A model generated the notes under the pieces. It searched no databases. It saw only the letters and a list, made by a program, of their open reading frames with translations, and had not been told where the DNA came from. A stretch of 64,000 nt of DNA, taken from the NCBI RefSeq assembly GCF_031127835.1, contig NZ_JARXHX010000013.1, positions 1 to 64,000 on the forward strand. Direction: 5' to 3'. The DNA is from Pelagicoccus sp. SDUM812002. Its GTDB lineage: Bacteria > Verrucomicrobiota > Verrucomicrobiia > Opitutales > Opitutaceae. Positions 8,415 through 16,549 of this stretch are shown here, piece after piece; positions within the stretch are counted from its first letter, which is position 1, and each line of letters starts with the position of its first letter. The translations under genes and the position numbers were made by a program.

Positions 8415-9649
8415 TATTCTCTGACCTGGAAAGGCAGGTTCGCTGTCGCCACCCAAGTCCCCGGACCTTGTAGTTCCACAAAAAGGCGATAGGGCCCCTC
8501 AACTGATGGCGCTGCGAAGCAGACGCGACCCTCGCCTAATTGCTCGAAACGGGTATCAAGCAATTCAGACGCGGTTTCACGATCGCCTCCAACTTTCTTG
8601 TCATCGCTCTCGCAAGCGACAGACCACTTCGCAGATCCTTCGAGAAACACGCCACGCGAAAGCTCGCATACCGCCTCAACCCAATCGCCCGGAACGAGCG
8701 TTACGTTCTCCAGGGCTCCCTTGGAAGCGAGCTTGAGGCTCGAAATCTGCGGGCAGGTTTCGTCCTCCCCCTTCACTGTCCAAAGCGACGAGATTGCGGC
8801 GACAGATTCAGTCGCGCGTCCCTTCTCGTCGAAGAGTCCGTACCAAGTTGGCGTCCTCTCTTGTTTATTGCCCCACAAGAAAACATAGCTTCCCAAGCAT
8901 TGCCCGTGCGATCCGTTCAAACGCTGGTAACGTCTGCGGATCTGGGCTGCTTTTTCGGTCGAAGAGGGCTCGATCTCTGCTCCCCAAGCAGTCTGGCGAA
9001 CTTCCCAATGTCCATTCGCGCCCCATTCGGTGATCAGATAAGGACGTTCCCAGCCAATCACATCGAGCTTCGACTGAACTCTTTCCAAATCGCCATAGGA
9101 ATTAAAACTCACGAAGTCGATCGACGGACAAAATGCGTCTATGCATTGCAAGGCCTCTTGATTCACCGAGGCGAGAACCGTCATCACTGGGCGAAGAGGA
9201 TCCACATTCTTGATGTAAGCGGCGAGCTGCTCGACAGCATTCCAGACATCGGGGTTGAGTTCGGATACCCCCAGCTCAAGCTCGTTGCCGACGCCCCAAA
9301 CAAGGAGGGACGGCTCCCTAGATAGTGAGTGAACTTGGCCCTTCAGCGTCTCAAACTGCGATTCCCGCAAGACGACGTCTGAATAGTCAAATCCCTGCCT
9401 GGGCGGGACCATCCAAAGCCCCGCACAAAGGGAAAGACCAAGCCGACGGATATCGGGCAGCGCCTTCTCTGTCTGGTCTATTCCCCAGGTTCGCAAGGAA
9501 TTCCCACCAGCCGCGGCAAGTTTCTCGACGTGCTCAAATCCTGCAGCTCCTTTAACAAAAAACGGCTCTCCATCCCTGTATAGGGAGTACCCATCCTCTG
9601 TCTTGCGGACCTCGACCCGCGCGATTCGATTGCTATCTATCAAAGACAT
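8414..9649 (-). CDS. clan GH-A glycoside hydrolase, likely beta-glucan specific
   Basis: A 411-aa protein with a TIM-barrel glycosidase domain (about residues 15-290) and a C-terminal beta-rich domain. Landmarks are FFVKGAAGFEHVEKLAAAGGNSLRTWG-type strands, the acid/base WGVGNE motif (Glu123) and the nucleophile ITEWG motif (Glu208), a clan GH-A pattern. It recalls GH2-like or GH158-like enzymes; I cannot assign the family firmly. No signal peptide is visible, so it probably acts in the cytoplasm on imported oligosaccharides. Its start is only 3 bp after the stop of the sugar symporter, so the two form an operon. Confidence 0.75.
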   Translation of the reverse strand: MSLIDSNRIARVEVRKTEDGYSLYRDGEPFFVKGAAGFEHVEKLAAAGGNSLRTWGIDQTEKALPDIRRLGLSLCAGLWMVPPRQGFDYSDVVLRESQFETLKGQVHSLSREPSLLVWGVGNELELGVSELNPDVWNAVEQLAAYIKNVDPLRPVMTVLASVNQEALQCIDAFCPSIDFVSFNSYGDLERVQSKLDVIGWERPYLITEWGANGHWEVRQTAWGAEIEPSSTEKAAQIRRRYQRLNGSHGQCLGSYVFLWGNKQERTPTWYGLFDEKGRATESVAAISSLWTVKGEDETCPQISSLKLASKGALENVTLVPGDWVEAVCELSRGVFLEGSAKWSVACESDDKKVGGDRETASELLDTRFEQLGEGRVCFAAPSVEGPYRLFVELQGPGTWVATANLPFQVRE

Positions 9650-9652
9650 CCC

Positions 9653-11047
9653 TTAAATCCCTTCTCCTTCTGTAGTTGTTCTCCGGACACCGAGTTCCGT
9701 TTCGATCTGCGAGAGCATGGTTGATTTGAGCGGATAAAAAACGAGGGCGACTATTGCCGCTGCAGCCAATCCTGCCGGAAAGAGCGAGAACAGGATCCGA
9801 ATCCCCATCAATGCGCTAGGCCCTTGCTCCGCTCCGGCCACAAAACCCGCAAGCCCCAAGTACCAACCCGCCATGGCACCACCTATCGCCAGGCCCATTT
9901 TCTGGGCGAACAGTGCCGCAGAGAAAACGAGGCCAGTGGAACGCCTACCCCATCTCCATTCGCCGTAGTCCGCTACATCCGCGTACATCGACCAGACAAG
10001 CGGCACCGTAGGTCCAGCCAAGAAACCGCCCAAAACGCTCAAAGTGAACATCAGCCAAAATTGGTCCGGCGGAACGATGAAAAACAGAGCCATGCAAATT
10101 GCGTTGAAAAGCGAGAACCAGATCATGATAGACCGCTTCTCGAAACGAGCTGCTAGCGGCTTCGAAAGCCAGACTCCTGCGATCAAGCCCAACATTCCTG
10201 AAGTCATGATGATACTCGTTTGATCGAAAATCAGGAACATTGGGGCATCGGAAGCACCCACATAGTACTTGAAGTAGTAGACCGTCGCCGCCCCACGAGC
10301 CGCCACGTTTGCAAGCGTGAATACCGCAACGAAAAACAAGATCAGCCATGCACGGTTCTGAACCAATGCTCCCAAATCCTTCCGCAGGTCGTTCTTCTGC
10401 CCTGCCGGTGGCTGCACTCGCTCTCTTGTCCCTCTGAAGGTAACAAAGAACATCACCACCGACACCGCTGCGAAGATCGCCATCGTAACTTGAAACCCGA
10501 AGGCCTCGTTATCTTCGCCCCCAACTGCGTAGACGAGCGGGCGCACAAACATAGAAATAAGTAGACCGCCAGCGAATGCTCCAAAGAAGCGATAGCTGGA
10601 AACCAAGGTCCTTTCCGTGGACGAGGGTGAAATTACACCCAATAAAGCAGAGTATGGAATATTTATCGCCGTGTAAGCCAGCATCATCGCTATGTAGGTC
10701 GCATATGCGTACATCAGCTTTCCGCCCTCGCTAATATCAGGTACCACGAACATCAGGTATCCAATTATCCCATACGGTATCGCCATCCAAAGCAGATACG
10801 GGCGAAACTTTCCCCACCTGCTATTCGTCCGATCAGCGATCACTCCCATGATCGGGTCGCTAAACATGTCTACCACTCGGGCTGCCAAGAAAATGCTTCC
10901 TGCAGCCGCCGGACCGATACCGAACACATCGGTATAGTAGTAGAGCAAAAACAGGTTAAAGGTCTGAAAAAAGAAGTTCGAAGCAGTATCGCCCAAACCA
11001 TAGCTTAGCTTCTCTGAGACACTAAGACGTTTGTTACTTTCTGGCAT
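9653..11047 (-). CDS. GPH-family sugar:cation symporter
   Basis: A 464-aa, 12-helix transporter of the glycoside-pentoside-hexuronide family (MelB-like). Family marks include EKLSYGLGDTASNF at the N-terminus, DMFSDPIMGVIADRTNSRWGKFRPYLLW after helix 2, and DVADYGEWRWGRRSTG in the second half. It would bring mono- or oligosaccharides from glucan breakdown across the inner membrane with Na+ or H+. It is the first gene of the operon with the GH-A enzyme. No clear Shine-Dalgarno precedes the ATG. A palindrome at 11061-11078 is a candidate operator. Confidence 0.9.
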   Translation of the reverse strand: MPESNKRLSVSEKLSYGLGDTASNFFFQTFNLFLLYYYTDVFGIGPAAAGSIFLAARVVDMFSDPIMGVIADRTNSRWGKFRPYLLWMAIPYGIIGYLMFVVPDISEGGKLMYAYATYIAMMLAYTAINIPYSALLGVISPSSTERTLVSSYRFFGAFAGGLLISMFVRPLVYAVGGEDNEAFGFQVTMAIFAAVSVVMFFVTFRGTRERVQPPAGQKNDLRKDLGALVQNRAWLILFFVAVFTLANVAARGAATVYYFKYYVGASDAPMFLIFDQTSIIMTSGMLGLIAGVWLSKPLAARFEKRSIMIWFSLFNAICMALFFIVPPDQFWLMFTLSVLGGFLAGPTVPLVWSMYADVADYGEWRWGRRSTGLVFSAALFAQKMGLAIGGAMAGWYLGLAGFVAGAEQGPSALMGIRILFSLFPAGLAAAAIVALVFYPLKSTMLSQIETELGVRRTTTEGEGI

Positions 11048-11060
11048 CGTTTTTTGTATT

Positions 11061-11078
11061 GAGCGTTTAGATACGCTC
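11061..11078 (-). promoter_or_regulatory. perfect palindrome upstream of symporter gene, candidate operator
   Basis: GAGCGT-TTAGAT-ACGCTC, with 6-bp perfect arms and a 6-bp centre, ends 14 bp before the symporter ATG. It differs in sequence from the TTGCAT sites of the same locus, so it may bind a different regulator, or form an RNA hairpin in the leader. Confidence 0.4.
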
Positions 11079-11202
11079 TATCCCTTCCCACCGAAAGGGT
11101 ACGGATTGGCCGGGTCGTCACTGGTGACGCACCGCATTACAAGAGACTCATGTTCAGGCGTCCCGCCGTAGCAGCACTTCAGCCTGAGGGTAAAAAATGG
11201 GC

Positions 11203-11249
11203 AAAAAAAGAGCGACGCTGGGACGCAGAACTCTACGCCAGCGTCGCTC
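11203..11249 (-). terminator. intrinsic terminator of TonB-dependent receptor gene
   Basis: A 12-bp perfect stem (GAGCGACGCTGG at 11210-11221 with CCAGCGTCGCTC at 11238-11249) followed on the minus strand by seven T residues (11209-11203). It begins 15 bp after the receptor stop codon. Confidence 0.88.
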
Positions 11250-11263
11250 GCACTACCAATTAT

Positions 11264-14167
11264 CTACAGATCCATACCGAACTGGAAGCGGTACTCTGTT
11301 GGCTTGGCGTAAATGTAACCATACGCGTGCTGATCGTTCATCACGTTGTAAACGTTAAGCTGCACGTGGGCATTTCTTTCACCGAGCTTGAAGTCATACT
11401 TCGCCATCGCATCGATGTTGATGCGGGTGTCAGTTTCTAGGACAACGCGCTGGCCATTGGTGTCGGTCACGAGCTGGCCGGATCCGTCAGTGATACCCGA
11501 GAAGTACTCGCGTTCGCTTTCGTACTGGAAGCCAAGACCGAACGAGAATCCAGCAAGCGCTCCGTCATCGATGCGATAGTTACCCCAACCGCTGAGGGAG
11601 TGACGTGGCGTGTCGTCTTGCTTTTCGCCGGCACCGTAACCGCGGCCCTGCCAAGTCGAAGTGTCGCTAGGGTCGAGGAACTGGTCGTCAAGCGAGTAGC
11701 CAGAAAGTCCCCATGCTCCATCTGGGAAGTACCATACTGCCCATTTGTCCACGCCACCTGCACCCCATGGGTACTCGGGAAACGCGCCCGCATTGATAAC
11801 TGAGCGCTTTGTCTGCGCGTAGTTGAGAACGAACTGCATGTTGTCAGTCGGAGCGTAGTTGAACTGGGCTTCCCAACCGGAGGATTCTTGGTCGCCGCTT
11901 AGGTAAGCGTCGTATCCACCGGCTTCGGCGCCGGCGAAGTCGAGCGTCGCGTTATTGGTATTGTCGTCCTGAGTATACAACCAACCTGGCCAGCCTGGAT
12001 TAGTTGTCTTGGACGCATTGAACACGGCATCCATGTAAGCTGCTCCTTCAGTCGCAGTCGCATTCAAGTACCAGGTGTCGTTGATTTGGTAGGCAGCACC
12101 GGAATTGACTGCCGCATCCCATTGAGGTGCCGCAACAGTGAACGATCCGTTTCTCCAATCCGCTTCTACGGTTGGGTTGAAGTCCGCTACGTTGTAGACG
12201 ATATTCGCATCTGGATCGAAACGACCCTTCGCTGGAGACGGTGCCCACCAGTAGAAAATCGGTGTACCCGTTTGCTTGATACGGTAAGCGCTAATAGTTC
12301 CGCTCAACTTGCCGTCAAGCATATCGAACTTGATACCGGCTTCTTCGCTCTCAGCAACGACCGCGTCCATGGCGTTGCCATAAACGTCGCGATTGCCGTC
12401 GAAGTTTGGCATGATGCCTTCCGCCTTGAGAGCGTAGACCGAGAAGTTGTTGTTTAACTTGAAGGTGATGCCTGTTTGGGAAGTGTCCTTCTCTTTAGCT
12501 CCTGGGTTATTGTTCGTGATCGTGTCTTGACGGAAATCTTCCACCATGCCACGGAAGTCATTACGGTCGCGGCGCATACCAGCGACAGCGGTAAGTCGCT
12601 CGTTCAACCAGCTACCTTGGTAGACGAGGTAGGTTCCTTGATTCCAGGATAGGTCGTCAACGTAGCTCGCATCTTCCATCGCTGGAGCTGCTGTGCCATC
12701 GCCGTTCATGCCAAATCTCATGTAGGACGAGTCGGTCGGATCCCAATAGAAATATTCGTTCTGCATCGTTCCGCGGGTGAACACGGACTTGGATGAGCTC
12801 TCCTCTGAACGGCCGAGCAGGAAGCTGTTTTGCAATCCGAATAGTTCGCTGTTCTGGAATAGATCGACGTTGTAGTTCACCTCCGCACGAAGCTGATCGC
12901 GGTCGATGATCTCGTTCTTCTCGTTCCATGAACCTTGGAAGATCGCGTCTGTCACCTCACCAGCTACGAACTCAGCGTCTCCATTCTCCACGCTAGCGGG
13001 AATCACGGTGATCGTGCTGCGGAGGTTTTCAGGTCCTACGTTGTTAGTTACACCTCCACCGACATCGCGGGAGTCGAATTCTACCTTGGAAGAATTGTAT
13101 CCAAGAAGTACATTCAAATTATCACCGAAGCTGTGCGTTGCCTGCAAACGTATGTTGTGCGATTCAGTATTCAAAAACGTGTCCGGTCCACTCCAACGCA
13201 TGGTGCGGATTTCCTTGTCGGGGAATTGGAGGAAGCCAGCGCGTTCCAAACGGTCCTGCTGGTTCGCCACGTTTTCGCTCGAGAGATCGCCACGAGCGCG
13301 GACGCTTTGGAAACCGACTGCGTCTCTATCTTCCTTGCCATATTCCAAGTCAATGGTGACTTCGGTCTTCTCCGTAGGACGGAAAGTGAAGATCGGAGAA
13401 ATGAACTGGCGGCTATTTTCCGAGAGCTCAGTATAGCTACCGTTTTGCTCATGTACGGCAGTCAAATAGTAGCCGAACTTCATGTCGTTATCCAAGGTAT
13501 CGCCTGTTTCATAAACAGCGCGGTAGTGCTTGTTGTTACCTACGCTGAGGGTAACGTGCTGCGTCTGGTCTGCTGGAGGAGTCTTGGGCAGATAATTCAC
13601 AATCCCCCCGAAATTTCCGATTCCGTAAAGAAGCGCAGCCGGACCACGAATTACTTCCACACGTCCGATGTTAGCAGCATCTGTGCTGAACTGGCGGCGG
13701 TAACCGTCGCGTAGAGTCGCATCCGTGATGAAGCCGCGAACCTTGTAGGAGGTTTGCGTCTTGTTGCTGGTAGCTCCTTCAGGGTTGTGCACCCCGCCGA
13801 TCGTTCCGAAACTATTACCCTTACCAGCATCGTTCTGTGAAGACATGATCATGCCAGCGCTGTATGCGAGCGACTGGCGCAGGTCTGTCGATCCCGTGTC
13901 CTTGATGAATTGGTCAGTAATGACCTCGATCGGCATCGGAATGTCCTTGATAGCGGCATTCAAACGAGTACCGGAGATGGTGTTGGTAGCGCGGTAGCCA
14001 CTGTCTTCCGAGGCATCCACTTGGAAAGGAGAAAGCTCGAAAACTTCCTCCTCGTCGCTCAAATCTGATTGTGCGCTTAACGACGCCGCAACGCCGATAG
14101 TAAGGAAGCCAAAATGCTTCCACGAAGACCTTAGCATAGATTGCTGACTCATTCGTTTGATATCCAT
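11264..14167 (-). CDS. TonB-dependent receptor, glucan locus
   Basis: An outer membrane receptor (967 aa from ATG 14167) with a signal peptide ending near SLSAQS, the VFELSPFQVDASEDSGYRATNTISGTRL N-terminal segment typical of Opitutae receptors, and a plug domain (DIPMPIEVITDQFIKDTG; RVEVIRGPAALLYG). A 22-strand barrel ends YRFQFGMDL. It is expected to import oligosaccharides using TonB energy. No SusD partner is encoded here. The open frame extends upstream to a TTG at 14215, but the ATG at 14167 (or 14152) gives a normal signal peptide. Operator site 4 lies 156 bp upstream on the same strand. Confidence 0.9.
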   Translation of the reverse strand: MDIKRMSQQSMLRSSWKHFGFLTIGVAASLSAQSDLSDEEEVFELSPFQVDASEDSGYRATNTISGTRLNAAIKDIPMPIEVITDQFIKDTGSTDLRQSLAYSAGMIMSSQNDAGKGNSFGTIGGVHNPEGATSNKTQTSYKVRGFITDATLRDGYRRQFSTDAANIGRVEVIRGPAALLYGIGNFGGIVNYLPKTPPADQTQHVTLSVGNNKHYRAVYETGDTLDNDMKFGYYLTAVHEQNGSYTELSENSRQFISPIFTFRPTEKTEVTIDLEYGKEDRDAVGFQSVRARGDLSSENVANQQDRLERAGFLQFPDKEIRTMRWSGPDTFLNTESHNIRLQATHSFGDNLNVLLGYNSSKVEFDSRDVGGGVTNNVGPENLRSTITVIPASVENGDAEFVAGEVTDAIFQGSWNEKNEIIDRDQLRAEVNYNVDLFQNSELFGLQNSFLLGRSEESSSKSVFTRGTMQNEYFYWDPTDSSYMRFGMNGDGTAAPAMEDASYVDDLSWNQGTYLVYQGSWLNERLTAVAGMRRDRNDFRGMVEDFRQDTITNNNPGAKEKDTSQTGITFKLNNNFSVYALKAEGIMPNFDGNRDVYGNAMDAVVAESEEAGIKFDMLDGKLSGTISAYRIKQTGTPIFYWWAPSPAKGRFDPDANIVYNVADFNPTVEADWRNGSFTVAAPQWDAAVNSGAAYQINDTWYLNATATEGAAYMDAVFNASKTTNPGWPGWLYTQDDNTNNATLDFAGAEAGGYDAYLSGDQESSGWEAQFNYAPTDNMQFVLNYAQTKRSVINAGAFPEYPWGAGGVDKWAVWYFPDGAWGLSGYSLDDQFLDPSDTSTWQGRGYGAGEKQDDTPRHSLSGWGNYRIDDGALAGFSFGLGFQYESEREYFSGITDGSGQLVTDTNGQRVVLETDTRINIDAMAKYDFKLGERNAHVQLNVYNVMNDQHAYGYIYAKPTEYRFQFGMDL

Positions 14168-14322
14168 TAGTCTAGTCTGGTTTGGGGGTGGTAGGTAGGT
14201 AGGGCGTGGAGCCAAATACGAATCGACGATCGCTCCACTCTCGGTGGTGAAAAAAGGGCGGGGTCACATCGCTGCGAGCGGGGCGTCGGAGCGGGTGAGG
14301 TAGAAAGCCCTCGGGGTTGTAA

Positions 14323-14339
14323 GGTGCACTTCAGTACAA
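14323..14339 (-). promoter_or_regulatory. candidate operator, site 4 (receptor promoter side)
   Basis: Read on the minus strand: TTGTAC-TGAAG-TGCACC, followed by TTAC. It shares the TGAAG spacer with site 1 and the TGCACC half with site 3. It is in the divergent region between the receptor and the second GH16 gene, 25 bp from site 3. Confidence 0.45.
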
Positions 14340-14363
14340 CTTGCACTGTTCGTCAATTTTTAT

Positions 14364-14380
14364 TTGCATTATTTTGCACC
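14364..14380 (+). promoter_or_regulatory. candidate operator, site 3 (upstream of second GH16 gene)
   Basis: TTGCAT-TATTT-TGCACC, followed by TTAA. It ends 10 bp before the ATG at 14391, almost the same placement as site 2 before the first GH16 gene. Confidence 0.55.
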
Positions 14381-14390
14381 TTAAAAGGAA

Positions 14391-16244
14391 ATGGCCACTT
14401 ACCCCATGGAAACGTTAAAACTGTCCCCTCTCCTCATCGTAGTCGCTCTTTACTTACTTCCGGCAGAGCCGACGCAGGCACTCGCAGAAGCAGAGGAGCA
14501 ATGGCAGCTTATCTGGTCAGACGAATTCGAAGGCGACGGCCTCCCGAATCACCAATGGTGGGACTACGAGACTGGCAAACTTCGGAATAATGAGCTCCAA
14601 TACTATACTGAAGCACGCCTCGCGAACTGCCGTCAAGAGGATGGGGTCCTCATAATCGAAGCCCGTAATGACGGTTTCGAGGGAAACGCCATCACCTCTG
14701 CGAGCCTCACGAGTCTGCGCTCTGCCAGCTGGACTTACGGAAAATTCGAAGTAAGCGCCCAACTGGCGGCGGGACGAGGAACTTGGCCTGCGATCTGGAT
14801 GCTGGGCGACAATGTCGGCGAAGTCGGTTGGCCCCACTGCGGAGAAATCGATATCATGGAATTCGTCGGGTACGACTCCGACACAGTACACGGCACTGTA
14901 CACACCACCTCGTTCAACCACATCCTAAACACCGCTCGGGGAGGAACCATCGACTTCGACGATTTGACCGAATCGATGCACATCTATTCCGTCGAGTGGG
15001 AGCCCGAGGAGATTCGCTTTTACGTAGACGGGCACCTCTACTTCAGCTTTCCGAACGACGGGTTAGGAAACGACTCGACCTGGCCCTTCCACCGCCCTCA
15101 ACACCTTAAACTAAACCTCGCTGTCGGCGGAGACTGGGGTGGTGCCCAAGGAGTGGATACTTCAATATACCCGACCGAATTCCTCATCGACTACGTTCGC
15201 GTCTATCAGCGACCGCAGGTTGAGCCATTCACCGTCAGCCTTAAAGCAACAGGCCCTGGAGAGCTTCGCCTGGATCCAGAAAAGGAAACCTACGCGAAAG
15301 GCGAAACCGTAACTCTCATAGCCGATCCCGACGTCGGCATGAGACTTGGCAAATGGAAAAACGTGCAAGTCAGCCGAGCCTTGAAAACTGAAGTCGTTGT
15401 CGACCGACCTCTCTTCGTAGAAGCCGACTTCGTGGACCCAAGGTCAATTATACAAAATACAGGCTTCGAGTCAGGACTAGACACTTGGTACAACTACATC
15501 GACTCCAGTTCTGACGCCACAATTGTAATAAACCAAGAGAAACAAGCCGCGATCTCGGTCACCGATTCCGGGACCGCAGATTGGCACGTGCAATTCGGGC
15601 AAGGAGGCTTTCCCCTTCTGAACGGCAATCGCTACGAACTCACCTTTGATGCGAAGATAACAAGCGGAACGCCTAAACTTGTAGCTGCAATTGCCCAAAA
15701 CCTCTCACCCTATGCGACCTTCCAATCCTCCACCATCGATCTAACGAGCGACGAGAAACGCTACACCCTAAGCTTCACTCACAGCCAAAGCAGCAGCCTT
15801 GACGCACGCGTCGAATTCCGTCTCGGAACCCAGCTCGGTGCGATAGCTCTCGACAACGTTCGCCTACTAAACCTCGACCAGTCCCCTCTTACCCCCTTTG
15901 AAGAATGGAAACGGATTAACGATATCCGCCCCCTCGACGACGCTGCTGATCCTGACCAAGACCTCCGCCCCAACCTCTTAGAATTTATCCGCGGAACATA
16001 CCCCTTCGAAAAAGACCCGTACCAGCCGGTAGCTCTCGTATCCGTAAAGGAAGGACATGGTACCCTGGCTCCGAATTTCGAGCTCGACCCCGATCAAGCC
16101 GACATACTCATCACCCTTCAGGAATCAAGTGACCTCGAAAAGTGGAGGGACACCAATAAGGCGACAAGTCGATTTCAGCGACTCAAAAATTACCGCTCCT
16201 GCCGCCATACAAGACTAGCAACCAAAGAGTTTAGGTTCCTCTGA
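14391..16244 (+). CDS. secreted multi-domain GH16 beta-1,3-glucanase with carbohydrate-binding module
   Basis: A 617-aa enzyme: signal peptide (to about residue 32), GH16 domain (about 35-275) with catalytic EIDIME (Glu152, Asp154, Glu157), a short repeat-like domain (about 280-350, GETVTLIADPDVGMRLGKW), a CBM4/9-like domain (about 352-490, beginning NTGFESGLDTWYNY), and a C-terminal stretch with DDAADPDQDLRPNLLEF, a calcium-binding-like segment common at the end of Verrucomicrobial secreted enzymes. It should cut laminarin outside the cell while held to the polymer by the binding module. ATG 14406 is an alternative start; an AAGGAA stretch touches the first ATG too closely to be a good ribosome site. 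Confidence 0.88.
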   Translation: MATYPMETLKLSPLLIVVALYLLPAEPTQALAEAEEQWQLIWSDEFEGDGLPNHQWWDYETGKLRNNELQYYTEARLANCRQEDGVLIIEARNDGFEGNAITSASLTSLRSASWTYGKFEVSAQLAAGRGTWPAIWMLGDNVGEVGWPHCGEIDIMEFVGYDSDTVHGTVHTTSFNHILNTARGGTIDFDDLTESMHIYSVEWEPEEIRFYVDGHLYFSFPNDGLGNDSTWPFHRPQHLKLNLAVGGDWGGAQGVDTSIYPTEFLIDYVRVYQRPQVEPFTVSLKATGPGELRLDPEKETYAKGETVTLIADPDVGMRLGKWKNVQVSRALKTEVVVDRPLFVEADFVDPRSIIQNTGFESGLDTWYNYIDSSSDATIVINQEKQAAISVTDSGTADWHVQFGQGGFPLLNGNRYELTFDAKITSGTPKLVAAIAQNLSPYATFQSSTIDLTSDEKRYTLSFTHSQSSSLDARVEFRLGTQLGAIALDNVRLLNLDQSPLTPFEEWKRINDIRPLDDAADPDQDLRPNLLEFIRGTYPFEKDPYQPVALVSVKEGHGTLAPNFELDPDQADILITLQESSDLEKWRDTNKATSRFQRLKNYRSCRHTRLATKEFRFL

Positions 16245-16549
16245 GGGCCAATGCTAATCTTTCGCGTTTCTAAAACCTGGGCGCGAAGCCTCACAAGGGG
16301 AGCTCATCGACACCGCGCTAGGTCGACCGTTTTCCTGAGTCAAGCGTGTCACAAAAAGGCAACTGCGCGCAAACTGTTACAATCAGTTGACGTGTAAGTT
16401 AAGCTTGGGTGAAGCCGGCTTCCACTAGTTGACCTCGATTCGGATTCAAGTAGATCGTCGAGTCAACGTATCGATGGAGTCGATACACTTTACCCATTTG
16501 GGAATGTGTCCGACGCCGTTCGCTACGTAGACCAAACTATAAAACTACC
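16245..16549. other. intergenic region before second TonB receptor
   Basis: 305 bp without a gene. It holds a 7-bp inverted repeat at 16468-16486 (separate entry) and a longer imperfect pair, GTTGAC-C-TCGA near 16428 with TCGAGTCAAC ending at 16467. These suggest regulation of the receptor gene. No copy of the TTGCAT site is present. Confidence 0.5.
16468..16486 (+). promoter_or_regulatory. inverted repeat upstream of TonB receptor, candidate operator
   Basis: GTATCGA-TGGAG-TCGATAC, 7-bp perfect arms around a 5-bp centre, 63 bp before the receptor ATG. It could be a dimeric repressor site or a leader hairpin. Confidence 0.4.

Noticed and set aside
8540-9325. 261-aa open frame opposite the GH-A glycosidase
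   Set aside because: Antisense shadow; catalytic motifs are in the minus-strand gene.
12935-13714. 259-aa open frame opposite the TonB receptor
   Set aside because: It lies antisense to the plug and barrel of a clear receptor gene and is a shadow.
16090-16244. frameshift at the C-terminus of the second GH16 protein
   Set aside because: The last residues look unusual but the other frames stop quickly, and the end EFRFL fits the FFRL-type ending of related proteins.
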